A DNA stretch of 64,000 nucleotides from Ceratopteris richardii (GCA_020310875.1 CM035415.1:195461932-195525931); one strand, 5' to 3'; shown: positions 8,580 to 22,289, counted from the stretch's first letter. Notes: a model not told the origin generated them from the letters alone. Numbers and translations: made by a program.

Positions 8580-11500
8580 ATGGCGATGGCGATGATGCCT
8601 GGTCGAGTGTTGAGACCGAGGACGGCTGAATGGCAAAATAGAGTGAAGCGCCTGTGGGGCTATCGAAGAGACGCCTTTCACGAGAAGTCCAGGCTCAATT
8701 CAGCGAGTTCTCATCCCGCTTCCCATCGCTGTTTCACCGCACGCAGCGCCCCAGAGTTGAGGCGCTTTTCGGATCGTATCGTCAAACCATTCTTCCCACC
8801 AAATCCCAGGCCAAGTTTTAGCCTTGCCAATTCTTCTCGATCCTTTTCAAAGCCCAGTACACCCTCGTACAAAATTCCAGGTATTAAGACTTCAAACGCA
8901 GTTTCAGCGTGTGAACCTTATCTGGGATATACTATTGGTGTCATAACAGAATCGCACCTGTGTATACAATAATATTATCGCTTCTCCTACGGGCTTTTGT
9001 TTTCTATATTCTGATGATTGTTGTTGGATTAAATCCTAATCTTGCTTCTTTCCGAGTCGGCCTTCCACTGCAGAGCTACAAATATTTTGCGATCTATTGG
9101 CGCGTCAGCGATTTCTTTATTGACATATGTCGTTCTATGTATCTTCGATTTCAGTCATACTATTCATCATCTGTGAGTATCCCACAAACTGAGCCTGAAT
9201 ATCTATCTTTTGACGGATCGTCAGAATTACGTGTGTGAGTTGTTGAGTGGAAGACAGGTGTACCGTCTACGAGGCAGGGAGGGATAGCGTGTCTTCCATT
9301 TATCATCGATGCTTCAGGTTTGATACTATACTAGGAGTTCTATCATTCATGATGGGGCAGATTTTTGTGCTTAGGTTGGGATGAGTACGTCAAAGACATT
9401 AAGAAAAAAGGGAAAATTGCAAGTAATAAAGTTGATAGAAGGGAAAACATAATACCGAATATGAGGATAAAACGAGAGATTTTGCAGCATTGATAACATC
9501 AGATAGACAACTAGCGTAAAAGATAGAGGAAGAGAAAGGTTCTCAAGTTTCAACTCGAAGCGATCCATAAGTCAAGTATGAACGTTGCTTGAGATTAGCT
9601 ATTGTGTGTGTATTACATACAAAGTTGAATGTGAAAGCAGACAAAAATGTCATACCTTTGACACGATGCTAGTGAACATACGTCTTTACATTATTATATA
9701 AACGAGAAATATGATTCTTCTCCCGTCTCAAGGAGAATATCGTCTATCACAAAGCTAGGAAATAAAACTAACCTCTAGGAGAAGATATTACCTAGTATCT
9801 TAGATAAGAGAGGATAGTTCTTTAGCTTTAAAACACCCCTTCTTCTCAGGTTAAGTTAACTGTTGGTTAAATAAATCGGTACATTAAGATTTTATTGTCC
9901 GTATTACATTTTTAGAGCCAAGAAAACGAAACTGTAAAAAGTTTACTAGGTTGTAAACATGTCATGAAATCCAAGAAAGACTGCCATGAATATGAATAAG
10001 TGAGGAGGGAAAGAAAATAAAACTATGCATCCTTTGACATTCCCCCCCGCCCTCTTCTTTTCCTGCTCTCATTTAATGTCTTTCGTTCAATTTTTTGATC
10101 TTTATAAATCAGTCATTATTTGACTGGGAAATTTTACTCATTTATGCCTCCGGTGTATGATTCTCTGGCCATTACGTACGTTGCTTTTGATAGAGGAATG
10201 GGTTGGAATCGGCTCTGAGAATCGGATAAATTGCCGCCTCTATATTATTGCTATTTTCCTATCCTTGTCTTCTAGATATGCTGTGTCTGCATTCCCTGCA
10301 AGTACAACACTTACGCTCTATGCAAGTAAAAAAGAAAGAACAATTGGAGATGTTGTCCCCTGCTTTTCATGAAGAAGTAACTTAAAATTTTGCAGGATAT
10401 ATCCTGTTTATTCTGTCAACTAACTTCGGAAGCATTTTGTAACATGTCACAGCATGGAAGGAGGATGTTGTTCCTGTCCCATTGGGGCTTGTGACACAAA
10501 CACAGTCACGACTACTCATGGGTCTCGTAAGCAAGGGCTCTGATGCCTTCTTGGAGCAGCTTCACCATCCACACAAAATTGGCACGAATTTTCAGCTCCT
10601 GAAACTCAGTCCAAGGCTTTCAGGCTTTGGAGGCAAACTGTTGCCACCAAGTAAGATGCTGTCTGAGATAAATTCTCGTGCATTTGGTGATGATTATTCT
10701 TTTCTTGTGGTGGATTGATCTAAGTCAGTGTCCCTCAGTGGTCAATATATAAACTTGGAGGTCTAGAGGTAATCTCAAATGAATGGGATTGTATATGCTC
10801 TCTAGGTTCACATGAACAACTGCTCAAAGAACAATTAAGGCGTCGAGCTGCCCTTGGCACTGCTGGTAATGTTGCATTTGGTAGGAGTAACTATGCCAGT
10901 TTCCTTGCAAGAAATAATGGACGATTTGTGAGAAAGTCAGCTGGACAACCCAGGAACAGCATCATTCCAGATCCTTCATGTAAATTTCAAATTGCTGATG
11001 CTTACCATGTTTGGGTGTGATATGTCACTTTGATAGCAATGGCAAAGTCTTTCATATCACAATATTAAACACTCGAACAACTCTAGAATTTTCAAGTTGG
11101 ATCAATTAAGCTTTCATATTGTACCTTTTCTTGAGGTTGTCTGCAGCCAGGAAAATTGTGAACATACAAGTAATGATGATAGTTTCTTCAGTATTTAACT
11201 TATCCTTTAGTCTCTGATTACATAGCTGCTTGATGAAAACTTATTCAGCATCCGTCCGTCCTTCTGGAGTTAAGACAACAGATACAAGAAAAGATACACT
11301 TTCTATAAGCAAATTCAACAATAATGTGGTGGCTTTTACACTACCGCCAAAACAGGAGGGTAAATTGTCAGAGCACTTAGCTCTATTTATGTTTAGGAGT
11401 CTTTATTTTTTAATTCAACCTTTGCAAATAGATGTTTTGACAGGAAACGCATATGCTGAGCGAAGGATTCTGTCAGCCAGAAGTTCCAGGAGGGAATCTT

Positions 11501-11807
11501 TTTTCGGTAAGATTTTGATTTAACAGAATAGTTTCGAATATAGAACAGTATATATTTTCAAAGTGGCTCTCTGCATTTTGAACATCATATGAGAAAATTG
11601 AATGAATCGGCAGACAATATTCATTCTGATGGAAGGGTTCATTCAGCAAGTACAAGAAGGGAATCACATTCAGGTAAAATGTTGTTGATTACTTGGTCAG
11701 CACCATGGATCTTTTGAGTGATCTCTTGATTATTTTGAAGTTTTCTCTGATCCTAACTGGGAATGGTGGCAGGAAACGCTCGTGGTGAACAACAAGATCG
11801 TCATTGA
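8580..11807 (+). CDS. Probable host gene, seven exons, unknown function (about 313 aa)
   Basis: Exons that I can join: 8580-8880, 10453-10650, 10806-10979, 11249-11359, 11444-11506, 11614-11673, 11773-11807 (stop at 11805). Every intron is GT-AG and every intron is phase 1, so all five internal exons are multiples of three (198, 174, 111, 63 and 60 nt). That consistency is strong support for a real gene. The start context AAGAATGGC is good for plants. The first exon is Arg/Ser/Pro-rich with few acidic residues (MAMAMMPGRVLRPRTAEW), so it may be an organelle transit peptide, which is inference. Exon 3 is basic (EQLLKEQLRRRAALGTAG). Exons 5, 6 and 7 look duplicated. I recognise no domain. The last exon is uncertain; a further exon may exist at about 11942-12043. 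Confidence 0.6.
11444..11673 (+). repeat. Tandemly duplicated small exons in the host gene
   Basis: Exon 5 (11444-11506, 21 codons) and exon 6 (11614-11673, 20 codons) align along their length: GNAYAERRILSARSSRRESF versus DNIHSDGRVHSASTRRESHS. Exon 7 (11773) begins with the same GAAACGC as exon 5 and encodes GNARGEQQDRH. A fourth, decayed copy may start near 11942 (GNARDSDDIDTPEIIP). All share phase 1 borders, so units could be gained or skipped without a frameshift. Confidence 0.55.
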
Positions 11808-12415
<608 letters not shown>

Positions 12416-12567
12416 GTATAGGGATGTACATTCAGGACAGAACTTAGTGTCCAACAACTCTACCTGGTATGCTACCAGTCCTTACACGATGTCTTGTTCT
12501 TGACAAAATAAAGCAGATGGTGTGGCAGGGCCAGATTGAGGGGAAGAGGGCACACACACACACACAC

Positions 12568-13700
12568 GTACGCAGGCAGGCTTGCCCTTTGTTTTATACG
12601 CTATTGCAGTTGAATAGAACACAAGATAATGGTTCCAATATTTTATATCAAACTGGTTTAAGAATATAAGGTCTTGTAACTGGTTTAGATTAGCTGTAAA
12701 ATCTTAACTCATTCATGACCAAGAACGAAGTGCATGAAATGAAGAGGAGCTCCATTTCTCAAGAAAAAGCAGCGAGTCATCTCAGATTCAGCACAGCACT
12801 CATTTCAATGCGAGCCAGCAGATTATGGAAACCTTCTTCCCGTTTGTCATGTTATCGCCGCGTTTTCTATTTCCTTTTTTTTTTTTTGTTGCTTCAATGT
12901 TAACGTATTTCAACTAATAGAGCCTTTTTAGGATTTTTCTTTTTACAGGAGTACTTGCATACGTACGTTGAAATCAATAGTATGAAGTGATATTAGAGTG
13001 CAGAACTTAATGTTACACAATGTGGCAAGAGCTCCATAATTTTTTTAATGTTTTTTACCATTTTCTTACAACCCTTGTATACGCCCCACAAACTTTGTAC
13101 AGAAGAGTTGTGTATAATGTTGACATTTGTATTTGTATATTTATAGTGAATGGAAGAGTTTCCCTCGAAAAACTCGCTAAAGAAGAGAAATTTGGAGGAG
13201 TTCTATTTTTTTTTTCCATTTTAAAGTTTTCAAAATAAAAAAGGAGTGGTTATGAAGAAGCCACAATTGATAGTCTGTAGCTATTTTTTACTCTAATGAG
13301 CTTAGATGGTATTTTTTGCTAATTGTGTGGTGCAATGTTTGTTGTACTTTGGAGTTTTCCTTTCTAATCATCATAGTAGAAAGGAACAACAACATCAGAC
13401 ACTTAAATTGTCAATTTGGGAAGTATGCTAAGACCCTATCCCCTTCTTCATCAATAGAATCCAAGATTTATCATGAGAAGATCAGTTTCATAAGAGATTT
13501 CACAAAAATATAGATAATTCTCATTATCCTTGTAGATTGAGTTAAAAATAATCTTTTTCAATGATTCTTGTTCCAAAAGTGTGTTATTTTTCATAATAAA
13601 GTCATTGGTAATGTCAAATTAAAACTTCAATGCCTATACCCCTATGATGAGGGAATTGTGATTCTAATGGATTCACATAGTCAAGATGAAACAAAAATTT
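12568..13700. other. AT-rich intergenic region
   Basis: No gene or element is recognised. Poly-T tracts lie near 12880 and 13210. Short ORFs here (12715-12903, 13020-13238, 13316-13513) show no motif and are probably chance. Confidence 0.4.
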
Positions 13701-16501
13701 GAAGGACTAATGGAGCTTAGAGACTAAACATAGACTTATGAAAGCATGAAACACTCAAAGAACTATTGAGCACAAAGATAAATCCATGAAAAATACTCAA
13801 AATGTTGACTTGAAATCACCATTAAAGCTTAATGAAAAGATTTGGAAGAAAGAAGAGCTGTCAAGTTCTCACTGATTGCCCAAAATACAAGATGCCCTTA
13901 CAATTGAGTCATAATTGACTTATATACTTTTTTTAAGTGTCCCTTTTCACACTCAAACAAGTCCTCTAAACGTTTGCCCACAAAATCTACTAGTTTGAGA
14001 GCTCTAAAAATTCCACAAAAAATATATAACTTACATCTACTCGTAGGGAAGACTTTTCCTTATGTTTACAAAAATCGTGATATTAGATTCTACTTTATTA
14101 CAAAATTTTCCATTTGCCTTTACGAAAATTCACTTTCTAACATTTTCTCTCTCTCCTTGCCTTTTGATATCCTTGACTAAACTTTGTGATGGGTCTTGAT
14201 TACTGCTTCTTCTTTCTTTGATAGACTTGAGCCACTTAGTCATGACTCTTTCTTTCTCTAACATTTAGGTCATTGACCATCTCAAAAAGTGCTTTCCTCC
14301 ATTGTATAGAAGCTACCGATTTATCTATTACATCACTTCTTTATGTATTCTATGTATGTTGCTTCATATGTTGTTAATCTGGCCTTCATTACTAAGGATA
14401 ATCTATTGAATATTTCCAAATATCTTTTGAAGAAACCATAATCAAAGGCATCCTCAAAAATCTGTACATAGTGGATGCCCATGAATATGATTCTACTATG
14501 ATATGCCATTTTTGAGCCACATTTTCAATCACAACATCCTTCAATTGGAGACTAGATTTGGATTTCCAATTTTCTATTTCCTTCAACAATTCTGTCCTCT
14601 ACTACTAGTAAACAATTTTTTCTTTTTTTATTTTTTTCATTCAGATTGTCATATCCTCTCATGGTGATAGTAGCACATGTGCTTGCTTGTTTTCCTAACT
14701 TCTTAGCATCTTTTAGCTCTTCTTTTACCTTTTCTAGATCTTGCTTGAGTAGTTTCAATTCTTCACTTTGATTATCTAAGGTACTTCCGTCCACTTTATA
14801 ATGACCCTCATCCATCAATATTCTCTTTATCTCTTCACTAGATTTGGTAACCGATAAGAATTTTGTATGATTTTATTTTTTGACTTGAATTGCCTCATAT
14901 CACCCTCCATTTTCTTTATCTTTTCTGTTTTTTTTTCACACTTCTTTTCTAGGAAGCTGATTCTATGTTTGCCTTCCACTACCTCTTTTTCCAACTTTAT
15001 GAGCTTTTCTTGATACGATTCAATCTTTCTTTGTTGCTATCTCAATTCTTTTGCTATTCTGCTTTGCTGTCTTCTATGATCTTCATTTATTTTGTCTCCT
15101 TTGATAAATTCAACTTTAGCTGCAATACCTGATAGTATAATATTCCTACTTGAAGGTCTAGATCTATCAATTTGATTCATCATAATTTCATACATTCCTC
15201 TAATATCTCTAGGAATCTTGGTCAACTCTATAGATTCTTCTTGCTTTTTCACCTCTACATGTCTATCTTCAACTTCTTCATTTTCCTTTTCTGATTCTAA
15301 TGAGTTATGTTCTTCTTGATGGTCGTCTTCCTATTCATGATCTCTTTTTGCTCCTCATAGTCCTCATGGTCACTCTCTTGAGTAACTTGATCATTATCGA
15401 GATATTTTTTGTTCTATTCTTCTTCATGATCTAAAATATCCTTCAGTTCTACATCATTGAATTCATTTTCATGCTGAATGTCATCCAGGGTTTGGATATC
15501 TTCTACTATGGTTTGTTGATCCTCTATCTTTTCTTCCTCCTCAAATTTTTCCTTTGTTATTTCTGTTTCCACTAGCTTGATCATTCTTTCTCTTCCAACC
15601 TTGGTTTCTTCTTTCTTTCTAATCTTGGCCTGTCACTAATATGAGTCCTTCTGAATCTTTGGTTTCCAATGTGTCTTATAAACATAAGTTTTCCTTCTTA
15701 GATTCCACTATCTTCACCATTCCTTCTAGCTCCTTGATTTGAACTCTTGTTTGTTTACTAGGAGTGTTTGACTCTGATAAGTTTAAACTTATTAGAAGAA
15801 ACCCTTCCAAATCATTATCTGTTTCTGTGTCAGAGCTTGCTTTGGATGCAACTACCTTGATTGACTCTGCTACCTTTTCTTTTTCATTAGCTACCTCTAT
15901 CTCGTGCATCGAAGTGGATCCTCCTACTAAGTCTTCTTCTGATATCTCTTCTCAACTTCCACTCTCTTCTTGGACCCTTTCACGTTTTTTTAGCTTTGAA
16001 AATTTTCTTCTTCCTTACCACTGCTACCAGTGTGGTTCTCTTCTTTGGAGGTCCCTAGAGCTCTTTGAAGTATGATAAGAGTGCAACATCTTTTTTTATG
16101 AATACAACCTCAGTTTTTGCATTCATCATTTTTTTACAGATCTTCATAATGTTCCATTTTAGCTTGTGTCTAATCAGTTGCTTTATCAAAATCATTTTCC
16201 AACATTTTCTAATACTGAGCTTCATAAACAACTCTCTTATCATATCCTGCATTAAATATGAATAAAATTTTTCTGTACTTGTCTATGGTGGATGAGGCTC
16301 TTTGTCTGACTATATCTTCTTCTATTCTGATTTTATTTCTTCTTTAGTGGCTTCCACAATCTCAATCTCTAGCTTTTTGGGATCCACCTTTCTCTTCTTA
16401 CTAGGCTTCTTACTTTCCACAACAACCTCCATCCTTTTCTTTCGTATTTATTTGATCACTATTTTTTTCAGAGCTCTTTGTGCCCCTTGAGCCAATAATA
16501 T
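13700..16501 (-). pseudogene. Decayed minus-strand coding region, coiled-coil rich, unknown family
   Basis: Many short open pieces follow one another on the minus strand with consistent Glu/Lys-rich composition: MQDMIRELFMKLSIRK (from 16252), MHEIEVANEKEKVAESIK (15909), MKKQEESIELTKIP (15252), MMDEGHYKVDGSTLDNQ (14818, then LKLLKQDLEKVKEELKDA with heptads) and MLKEIENWKSKSS (14589). The order suggests one long protein, read from 16.5 toward 14.4 kb, broken by many frameshifts. I see no RT, integrase or zinc knuckle. It may be an extra ORF of a large retrotransposon or a host pseudogene. Its right end is cut by copia LTR fragment C at 16502. The part below 14390 holds nothing that I can name. 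Confidence 0.4.
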
Positions 16502-16564
16502 TGTTGGATTTTGAGGTCCACGGAACCATGCAAACAACACAAGGAGAAGAAGCTTGGATCATAA
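16502..16564 (-). repeat. Copia LTR fragment C (outermost of a nest)
   Basis: It begins TGTTGGATTTTGAGG and matches the first 63 bases of the 230-bp LTR family, then is cut by a second LTR start at 16565. The remaining part of C is not found in the window. Confidence 0.75.
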
Positions 16565-16703
16565 TGTTGGAGTTTGAGGTCCACGGAAGCAAACGAACAA
16601 CACAAGGAAGAAGAAGAAGCTTGGAGCACAACACACAATATGGAATGTATTACCAAGAGAATTACAAAGGTAAGTGACCCGTTAGGGTAATAGGGGTATA
16701 TGG
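16565..16703 (-). repeat. 3' LTR of copia B, left part (split by element A)
   Basis: It begins TGTTGGAGTTTGAGG and follows the family LTR to ...GGGGTATATGG, where element A starts. The other half lies at 21837-21931. The flanks TATGG (16699-16703) and TATAG (21837-21841) are the probable target duplication. Confidence 0.85.
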
Positions 16704-16933
16704 TGTTGGAGTTTGAGGTCTGTAGAAGCACGCCAACAACACAAGAAGAAGAAGAAGCTCGGAGCACAACACATAATACTGAATGTATTACCACTCGAGT
16801 GTACAAAGATAAGTAACCCATTAGGGAAATAGGCATATCTACAAGTTGGTGGAAAAAAACCTCCTAAAGAGGGAAAAAGGTTCCCCAATAGGTTTAGTGT
16901 GTTCACACACATCACTACCTAAATATATCCACA
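16704..16933 (-). repeat. 3' LTR of copia A
   Basis: This 230-bp copy starts TGTTGGAGTTTGAGG and ends ...ATATATCCACA on the plus strand. It is followed by a run of 13 C, the complement of the polypurine tract that primes plus-strand DNA. Confidence 0.9.
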
Positions 16934-17006
16934 AATCCTCCCCCCCCCCCCCTAGGAGTGATGTGGTGAACAAGGAGGTGGCACTCATGTATACAGAAAG
17001 GCCAAG

Positions 17007-20000
17007 CTATGTGGAATCAATCCACAAAAGGAAGTAAGCCCAAAGGTTTGTGGAAAGCTTCAAACTTCTCCCCAGGTAGAGCCTTCGTGAAAAGGTCTGC
17101 AATGTTCTCCTGCATGGGCACATATGCCAAGCTAATCTCTCCAGCACAGAACCTCTCCCTGACATAATGATAATGCACCTCAATGTGTTTAGTGCGAGCA
17201 TGAAACACATGGTTCCTTGCAACTACCAATTCTCTCTGATTATCAGTGAAGATGGTGATGGCAAAAGACTAACCAACACCCAAATTATCCATAAGGTATC
17301 TGAGCCACACCCACTCAATAGTGGCTGTGAAAGTTGCACTATACTCAACCTCACAACTGGAAGTGGCCATACTAGGCTGCATCTTGCTCAACCAAGATAT
17401 ACATGAGCTACCAAGCATGAAGCAAAAGCCACTAGTGGACACACGAGTGTCATAGAAACCAACCCAGTCAGAGTCAAAAAACACATGTAAATCTGATGGT
17501 AGTGATCCCCCCTTGTGATTAAACAATCCAAGTATCTGGGTATAAATCAAGTAGCAAAAGATGCGCTTAACCACCTGGCAATGCTTGACACCTGGGCAAT
17601 GCATAAACCCGCTCATTCGTGAGACAAAAAACTAAATATCTAGCCGAGTAATGCATGATGAAATCAAGCATCCAGTAGCCTGCTGATAGAGAACAACATC
17701 AAATGCAAGTCTAGCATCATGAAGAATCAATCATAAACCTGTCTCCATAGGAGTGGCAATAGATTTACAATCTTCAAGGCCAAAAATTGCAATAATGTGT
17801 CAATGTATTTCATTTGACACAAAGGCATTCCACCTTCAACTTGCATAAATTGAATGCCCAAATAATGATGCAAATGCCCCAAATCAGAAATCTCAAATGA
17901 GGCATGCAAATCAGCCTTAAAATCAGCAATAGGCTTCTCATATGGACCAGTGAGCAGCATGTCATCAACATACACAACAATGATCAGAAGCACATCATTT
18001 GCACGCTTAACATAAAAGGTGCTTTTAGTTGGACAGTTCTCAAAACCATGTGCAATCAGATAGGCATGTATCTTCCATACCAAGCACGTGGTGCTTGCTT
18101 TAAACCATATAATGCCTTCTTCAACCTGCACACTTGGTTTTCGTGCCCTTTCTGCACAAAGCCATGAGGATGAAAAACATACACTTCTTCATGCAAGTCA
18201 CCATTTAGAAATGTTGTTTTAATGTCCAAGTGATGTACATTCCAACCATGATGAGTTGCATGTGCATAAATGCTATGAATAGTAATCATTCCGCATGTAG
18301 GTGCAAAGGTTTCATCAAAATCAATGCCTCTTTCCTCCTCATAACCCTTTACAACAAGCCTAGCCTTATACCTGTCAATTGTTCCATCTGGCTTACACTT
18401 CATCTTGTATACCCACTTTATGCCAATGGCCTTCTTGCCAGGAGGCAAGTCACATAAAGACTAAGTACCATTTTTCATGATAACATCATATGTTGATTGC
18501 ATAGTAGCCATCCAATTTTCAGAATTTTGTGCTTCATCAAACGAAACAGGATCATTCTCATCACAGAGACCAGAGGCAGCCATAGCATAGCAATCTGATG
18601 CAAAAGAGGCACTATGAAAGCCTGACGAGTATGATATGACAGAGGTGCATCTAGTTTGCTATCACACACAAAGTCTGCACCTACCATTTTTGCATAATTT
18701 TTTCCTCCTCAATATCAGTTCTCTCATCAACAAGTGCATCATGTAAATTTTCATAAGAAATGGAATGATCTGCATCATCACATTAAACCTATAAATGCTG
18801 AGAAGTTGCCTCATTAGGACAAGCACTAGACTGTCCACCTATAAAAAGAGGCAGCAAAGTATCATACATATCTTTGGATCTAGCAGATGTCTCCTTCATA
18901 CATGAAAGTAAATGCTGAATAGCATCTTCCACAAAAACAACATCACGGCTAAGCAAAATGTGTTTAATTTGTGGATGATACATGCAATAGCCTTTGCTTT
19001 CAGAAATGTACCCAAAAAAAATACATTTTACTGCTTTATCATCCAATTTCTTGCGATCTTGTTTGGGCACTAATGCATATGCTAGACAACCAAAAACATG
19101 CAGATGAGCTACAGATGGCTTACGACCATGCCAAGCCTAATATGGAGTGATAGACTGCAATGCTTTAGTGGGACACCTGTTAAGTACATATGCTGCACAC
19201 ATGACAACCTCAAGCCAAAAACTATGTGGTAAAGCCTGACTCTTGACCATATACCTCGCCATCTCCATCAATGATCTATTCTTCTATTCAACAACTCCAT
19301 TCTGTTTAGGTGTATATGACACTGTATACTGATGTTTTATCCGAGGTTAAGCTAAAAATGCATTAAAGTTAGAAGACATATATTCCCCCCTTGATTAGAA
19401 TAGAGGGTGGCCATTTTACATGCTCATAGATTTTTAGCCAAAACCAAAAACTATTTAGAGCACATAAACACTTCAGACTTTGCTTTCAATGGATATACCC
19501 ATGCATGCCTGGAAAAATCATCAATGAAAGTCACAAAGTAAAGATAATTTCCAAAAGAAGATGTCTACATAGGATCACAAACATCATTAGCAATCTCTGA
19601 GTAGCTCGAACTGAACCATCTTTTGGAAAGGAGGAATGCTACATTTTTCCCAAAATACATCCTTCACAAACATGTTTACCAAGTGCCTCAAGTTTGGGCA
19701 AAGAGGACACCATTTGAGATTTTTACAGGTATAGCAAACTAGAAAAATTCAGACGAATAAAGCGTGCATGCCAAAGCTTTACATATGACATAGCCTGAGA
19801 ATAATGTAATATACATGTTGAAACATTCATAGATCTTTCATAGTCTATGAGCTTATACAGCCCACGACATAAAATCCCAGAAGCAATAATCACGTCTCCA
19901 TTTGATAGATCTTGAACTGTACATCTATCATGAACAAATTTCACAAGCAAGCCAATCTTGGTTAATGTTGAAACTGATAATAGATTCTTTTTGATCCCTG

Positions 20001-21256
20001 ACATAAATAAAGCATCTTACAACATAAAAGAACTACCATCAACAGTAGTCAGAATGATCTTACCAACTCCCATGACAAGATAAGACGAGTTGTTGGCACA
20101 TGTGACAGTATTCCTTGTAGGGACAGGCTTGAGTGGAGTGAAGAAATTGCACTACGAGGTAATCTGTGTGGTTGCCCCACTATCAAAGTACCAAACATTT
20201 GAGTCTACTACAGACATGCACTGTTTAGGAGAAGATGGGTCAAAATTGCAAATAGTACTAAACACCCATTCTTCATTAATCACTAGATTAGCAAACTCTA
20301 TTTTTGGTGTAGAGGCCTCTGCAACAACCATTCCAACCTCTTTTTTTTTGCCTCTTTTGCAGCCAGATTTTAACAATTCCTTATGACATGATCATTTGCT
20401 TTATAGTACTTGCAAAACAATTTCTGCTTTTATGTTTTCTTCTCTTCTATGTCTTCCTTCTTTGATTGAGTAGAATTAGTAGATTTTTGCTTACTAGTAG
20501 AAGAGCACCATTTACCTTTGACCTTCTGACTAGCCTGTAAAGCTTAATTTGCAACACACATAATGGACTTGTTCTGCCTAGACTGATCTTCCTGCAATAG
20601 AACAGAGACTAACACTTTAAATGTCATGGCATTTGGATTGCGTTTCATCATCAAACAAAGAGTAGAATCAAAACTCTGGTATGAATTGGGAAGAACATTC
20701 AAAATAGTCTGCACAAGTGAACTATCAGACAAGACTTCATTAGTAGAAATTAACTATTCGTTCAAATTTTTTATCTTTGTTAGAAAACTGTCCATGGAAT
20801 CACCTTCATTCATATGCTCACTCTCCAACTATTTTCCGAGCTAAGTAACATAGCCTCATTCCTAGTCTGGTACAATGTGGTATACGAAACATCCTTAGAT
20901 ATTCTTGAGAAGCGAATGTGAGGAATAATGGTATCTTTGATAGAAAAGGCTATCAATGCATGTGCCTGAGAATCTTTGCCATCCCAATGAATTTGCTTTG
21001 TAGTAGGTCCAGTAGAAACTACAGCACGAATAGGAACACAAAGAATATCGTCATCTTCAATTCCATCTGCATTAGCTTTAGTACTTGTATTTGTAGGTGT
21101 AATAGGATGTTTTTCAACATCTTGCACAATATTCGACAATCCTTTTGCAACCAATACATGATGCATCATATAAGCCCATAATGGGTAATTCATACCATCC
21201 AACTTATCCTCAACAACCAACATATGAAATACATCACTTCTTTCAACTTTAGCCAC
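17007..21256 (-). pseudogene. gag-pol of copia A, many stops and frameshifts
   Basis: Gag starts at 21256 (MAKVERSDVFHMLVVEDKLD). Protease shows YFDSGATTQITS (about 20165). The pre-integrase region has LWHARFIRLNFSSLL (19760). RT has WVYKMKCKPDGTIDRYKARL and DIKTTFLNGDLHEEVYVF (18448-18056), then the catalytic YVDDMLLTGP (about 17965). RNase H spans 17616-17269, and the C-terminus carries HARTKHIEVHYHYVRERF (17222-17120). The reading frame changes many times. The integrase core (about 19100-19700) is too broken to show all catalytic residues. The element cannot make its own proteins. Confidence 0.85.
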
Positions 21257-21606
21257 TGACTAAAATACCCTAATGCAAAAAAATGACTATATCTGAAAAA
21301 GTTGAACAAAAGTACCCTAATGAGTTCTTCTAAACTTGTAACGGACTTCGAAAGGCTTATATTGACAAACCAAAACATGTATATATCTTTGGCATAGAAA
21401 GACAAAATAGCCTATACAAGCACTATGATAGTGCATTTGGAGGTCGAAACGAGCCTAGATTTTGATTTTGGCACCACAAAACAAATTTGTTATGATCTCC
21501 TAATCACAGTGAGCATGCTCATTAAATTTTGTGCAATTCTGAGACTATGAGCGGAGGGGTGATGACAATGCCCTATATGAAGCAACGACCTACTCTGATA
21601 CCACTT

Positions 21607-21836
21607 GTTGGAGTTCGAGGTCTGCGGAAGCACGCGAACATCACAAGGAAGAAGAAGAAGCTTGGATCACAACATACAATACTGAATGTATTACCATTAG
21701 AATGTACAAAGATAAGTAACCCATTAGGGCAATAGGCATATATACAAGTCGAGGGAAAAAAACCTCCTAAAGAGGGAAAAAAGTGGCCCGGCGGTCCTAA
21801 CGTGTTCACACACATCACTACCTAAATATATCAACA
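21607..21836 (-). repeat. 5' LTR of copia A
   Basis: This 230-bp copy starts TGTTGGAGTTCGAGG and ends ...ATATATCAACA. The neighbouring PBS (21594-21606) marks the 5' side of the minus-strand element. The leader between PBS and gag (21257-21593) has no ORF of note. Confidence 0.9.
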
Positions 21837-21931
21837 TATAGAAGCTGGGGGGAAAAAACTCCTAAAGAGGGAAAAAAGTGCCCCGATGGTCCTAGTGTGT
21901 TCACACACATCACTACCTGAATATATCAACA
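21837..21931 (-). repeat. 3' LTR of copia B, right part
   Basis: This continues the LTR interrupted at 16703 (GAAGCTGGGGGGAAAAAACT...) to the end ATATATCAACA. A polypurine tract complement (AATCCCCCTTGGG) follows at 21932-21944. Confidence 0.85.
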
Positions 21932-22289
21932 AATCCCCCTTGGGAGTAATGCAGTGAACGAGGACCTGGCACTCATGTATAAGGAAGTGCCAAGCTATGT
22001 GGAATAAATCCACAAAACGAAGTAAGCCCAAAGCTTTGCGGAAAGCTTCAAAATTCTCCCTAGGCAGATCCTTTGTGAAAAGGTCTGCAATGTTCTCATG
22101 TGTGGGCAAATATGCCAAATTGATCTCTCCTTGACATAGTGATAGTGCACCTCAATGTGCTTAGTGCGAGCATGCAACACATGGTTCCTTGCAAATGCCA
22201 ATGCACTCTGAGTGTTATTGAAAATGGTGGTGCAAAAGACTAACCAACACCCAAATCATCCATAAAGCATTTGAGCCACACCTACTTGA
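21932..22289 (-). pseudogene. RNase H C-terminus of copia B
   Basis: The minus strand encodes HARTKHIEVHYHYVKERS and ENIADLFTKDLPRENFEAF, the conserved copia RNase H tail. It breaks at about 22289, where plus-strand gypsy H sequence begins. The leader and part of the 5' LTR of a same-family copy reappear at 26773-27021, probably the other end of B. Confidence 0.8.

Larger units (their letters stand above)
16704..21836 (-). mobile_element. Ty1/copia element A, complete in outline (5.1 kb), coding decayed
   Basis: On the minus strand: 5' LTR 21836-21607, PBS about 21606-21594 (GTGGTATCAGA), leader, gag from 21256, protease, integrase, RT, RNase H, a polypurine tract including a 13-base G run (16956-16937) and 3' LTR 16933-16704. 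Both LTRs are 230 bp and end TG...CA. Integrase before RT is the copia order. It inserted into an LTR of the same family (B). Confidence 0.9.

Noticed and set aside
10258..10372. Additional host-gene exon (TATGCTGTGTCTGC...)
   Set aside because: It has a plausible AG acceptor, but neither frame gives phase-1 borders on both sides, unlike all other exons. Direct joining of exon 1 to 10453 fits better.
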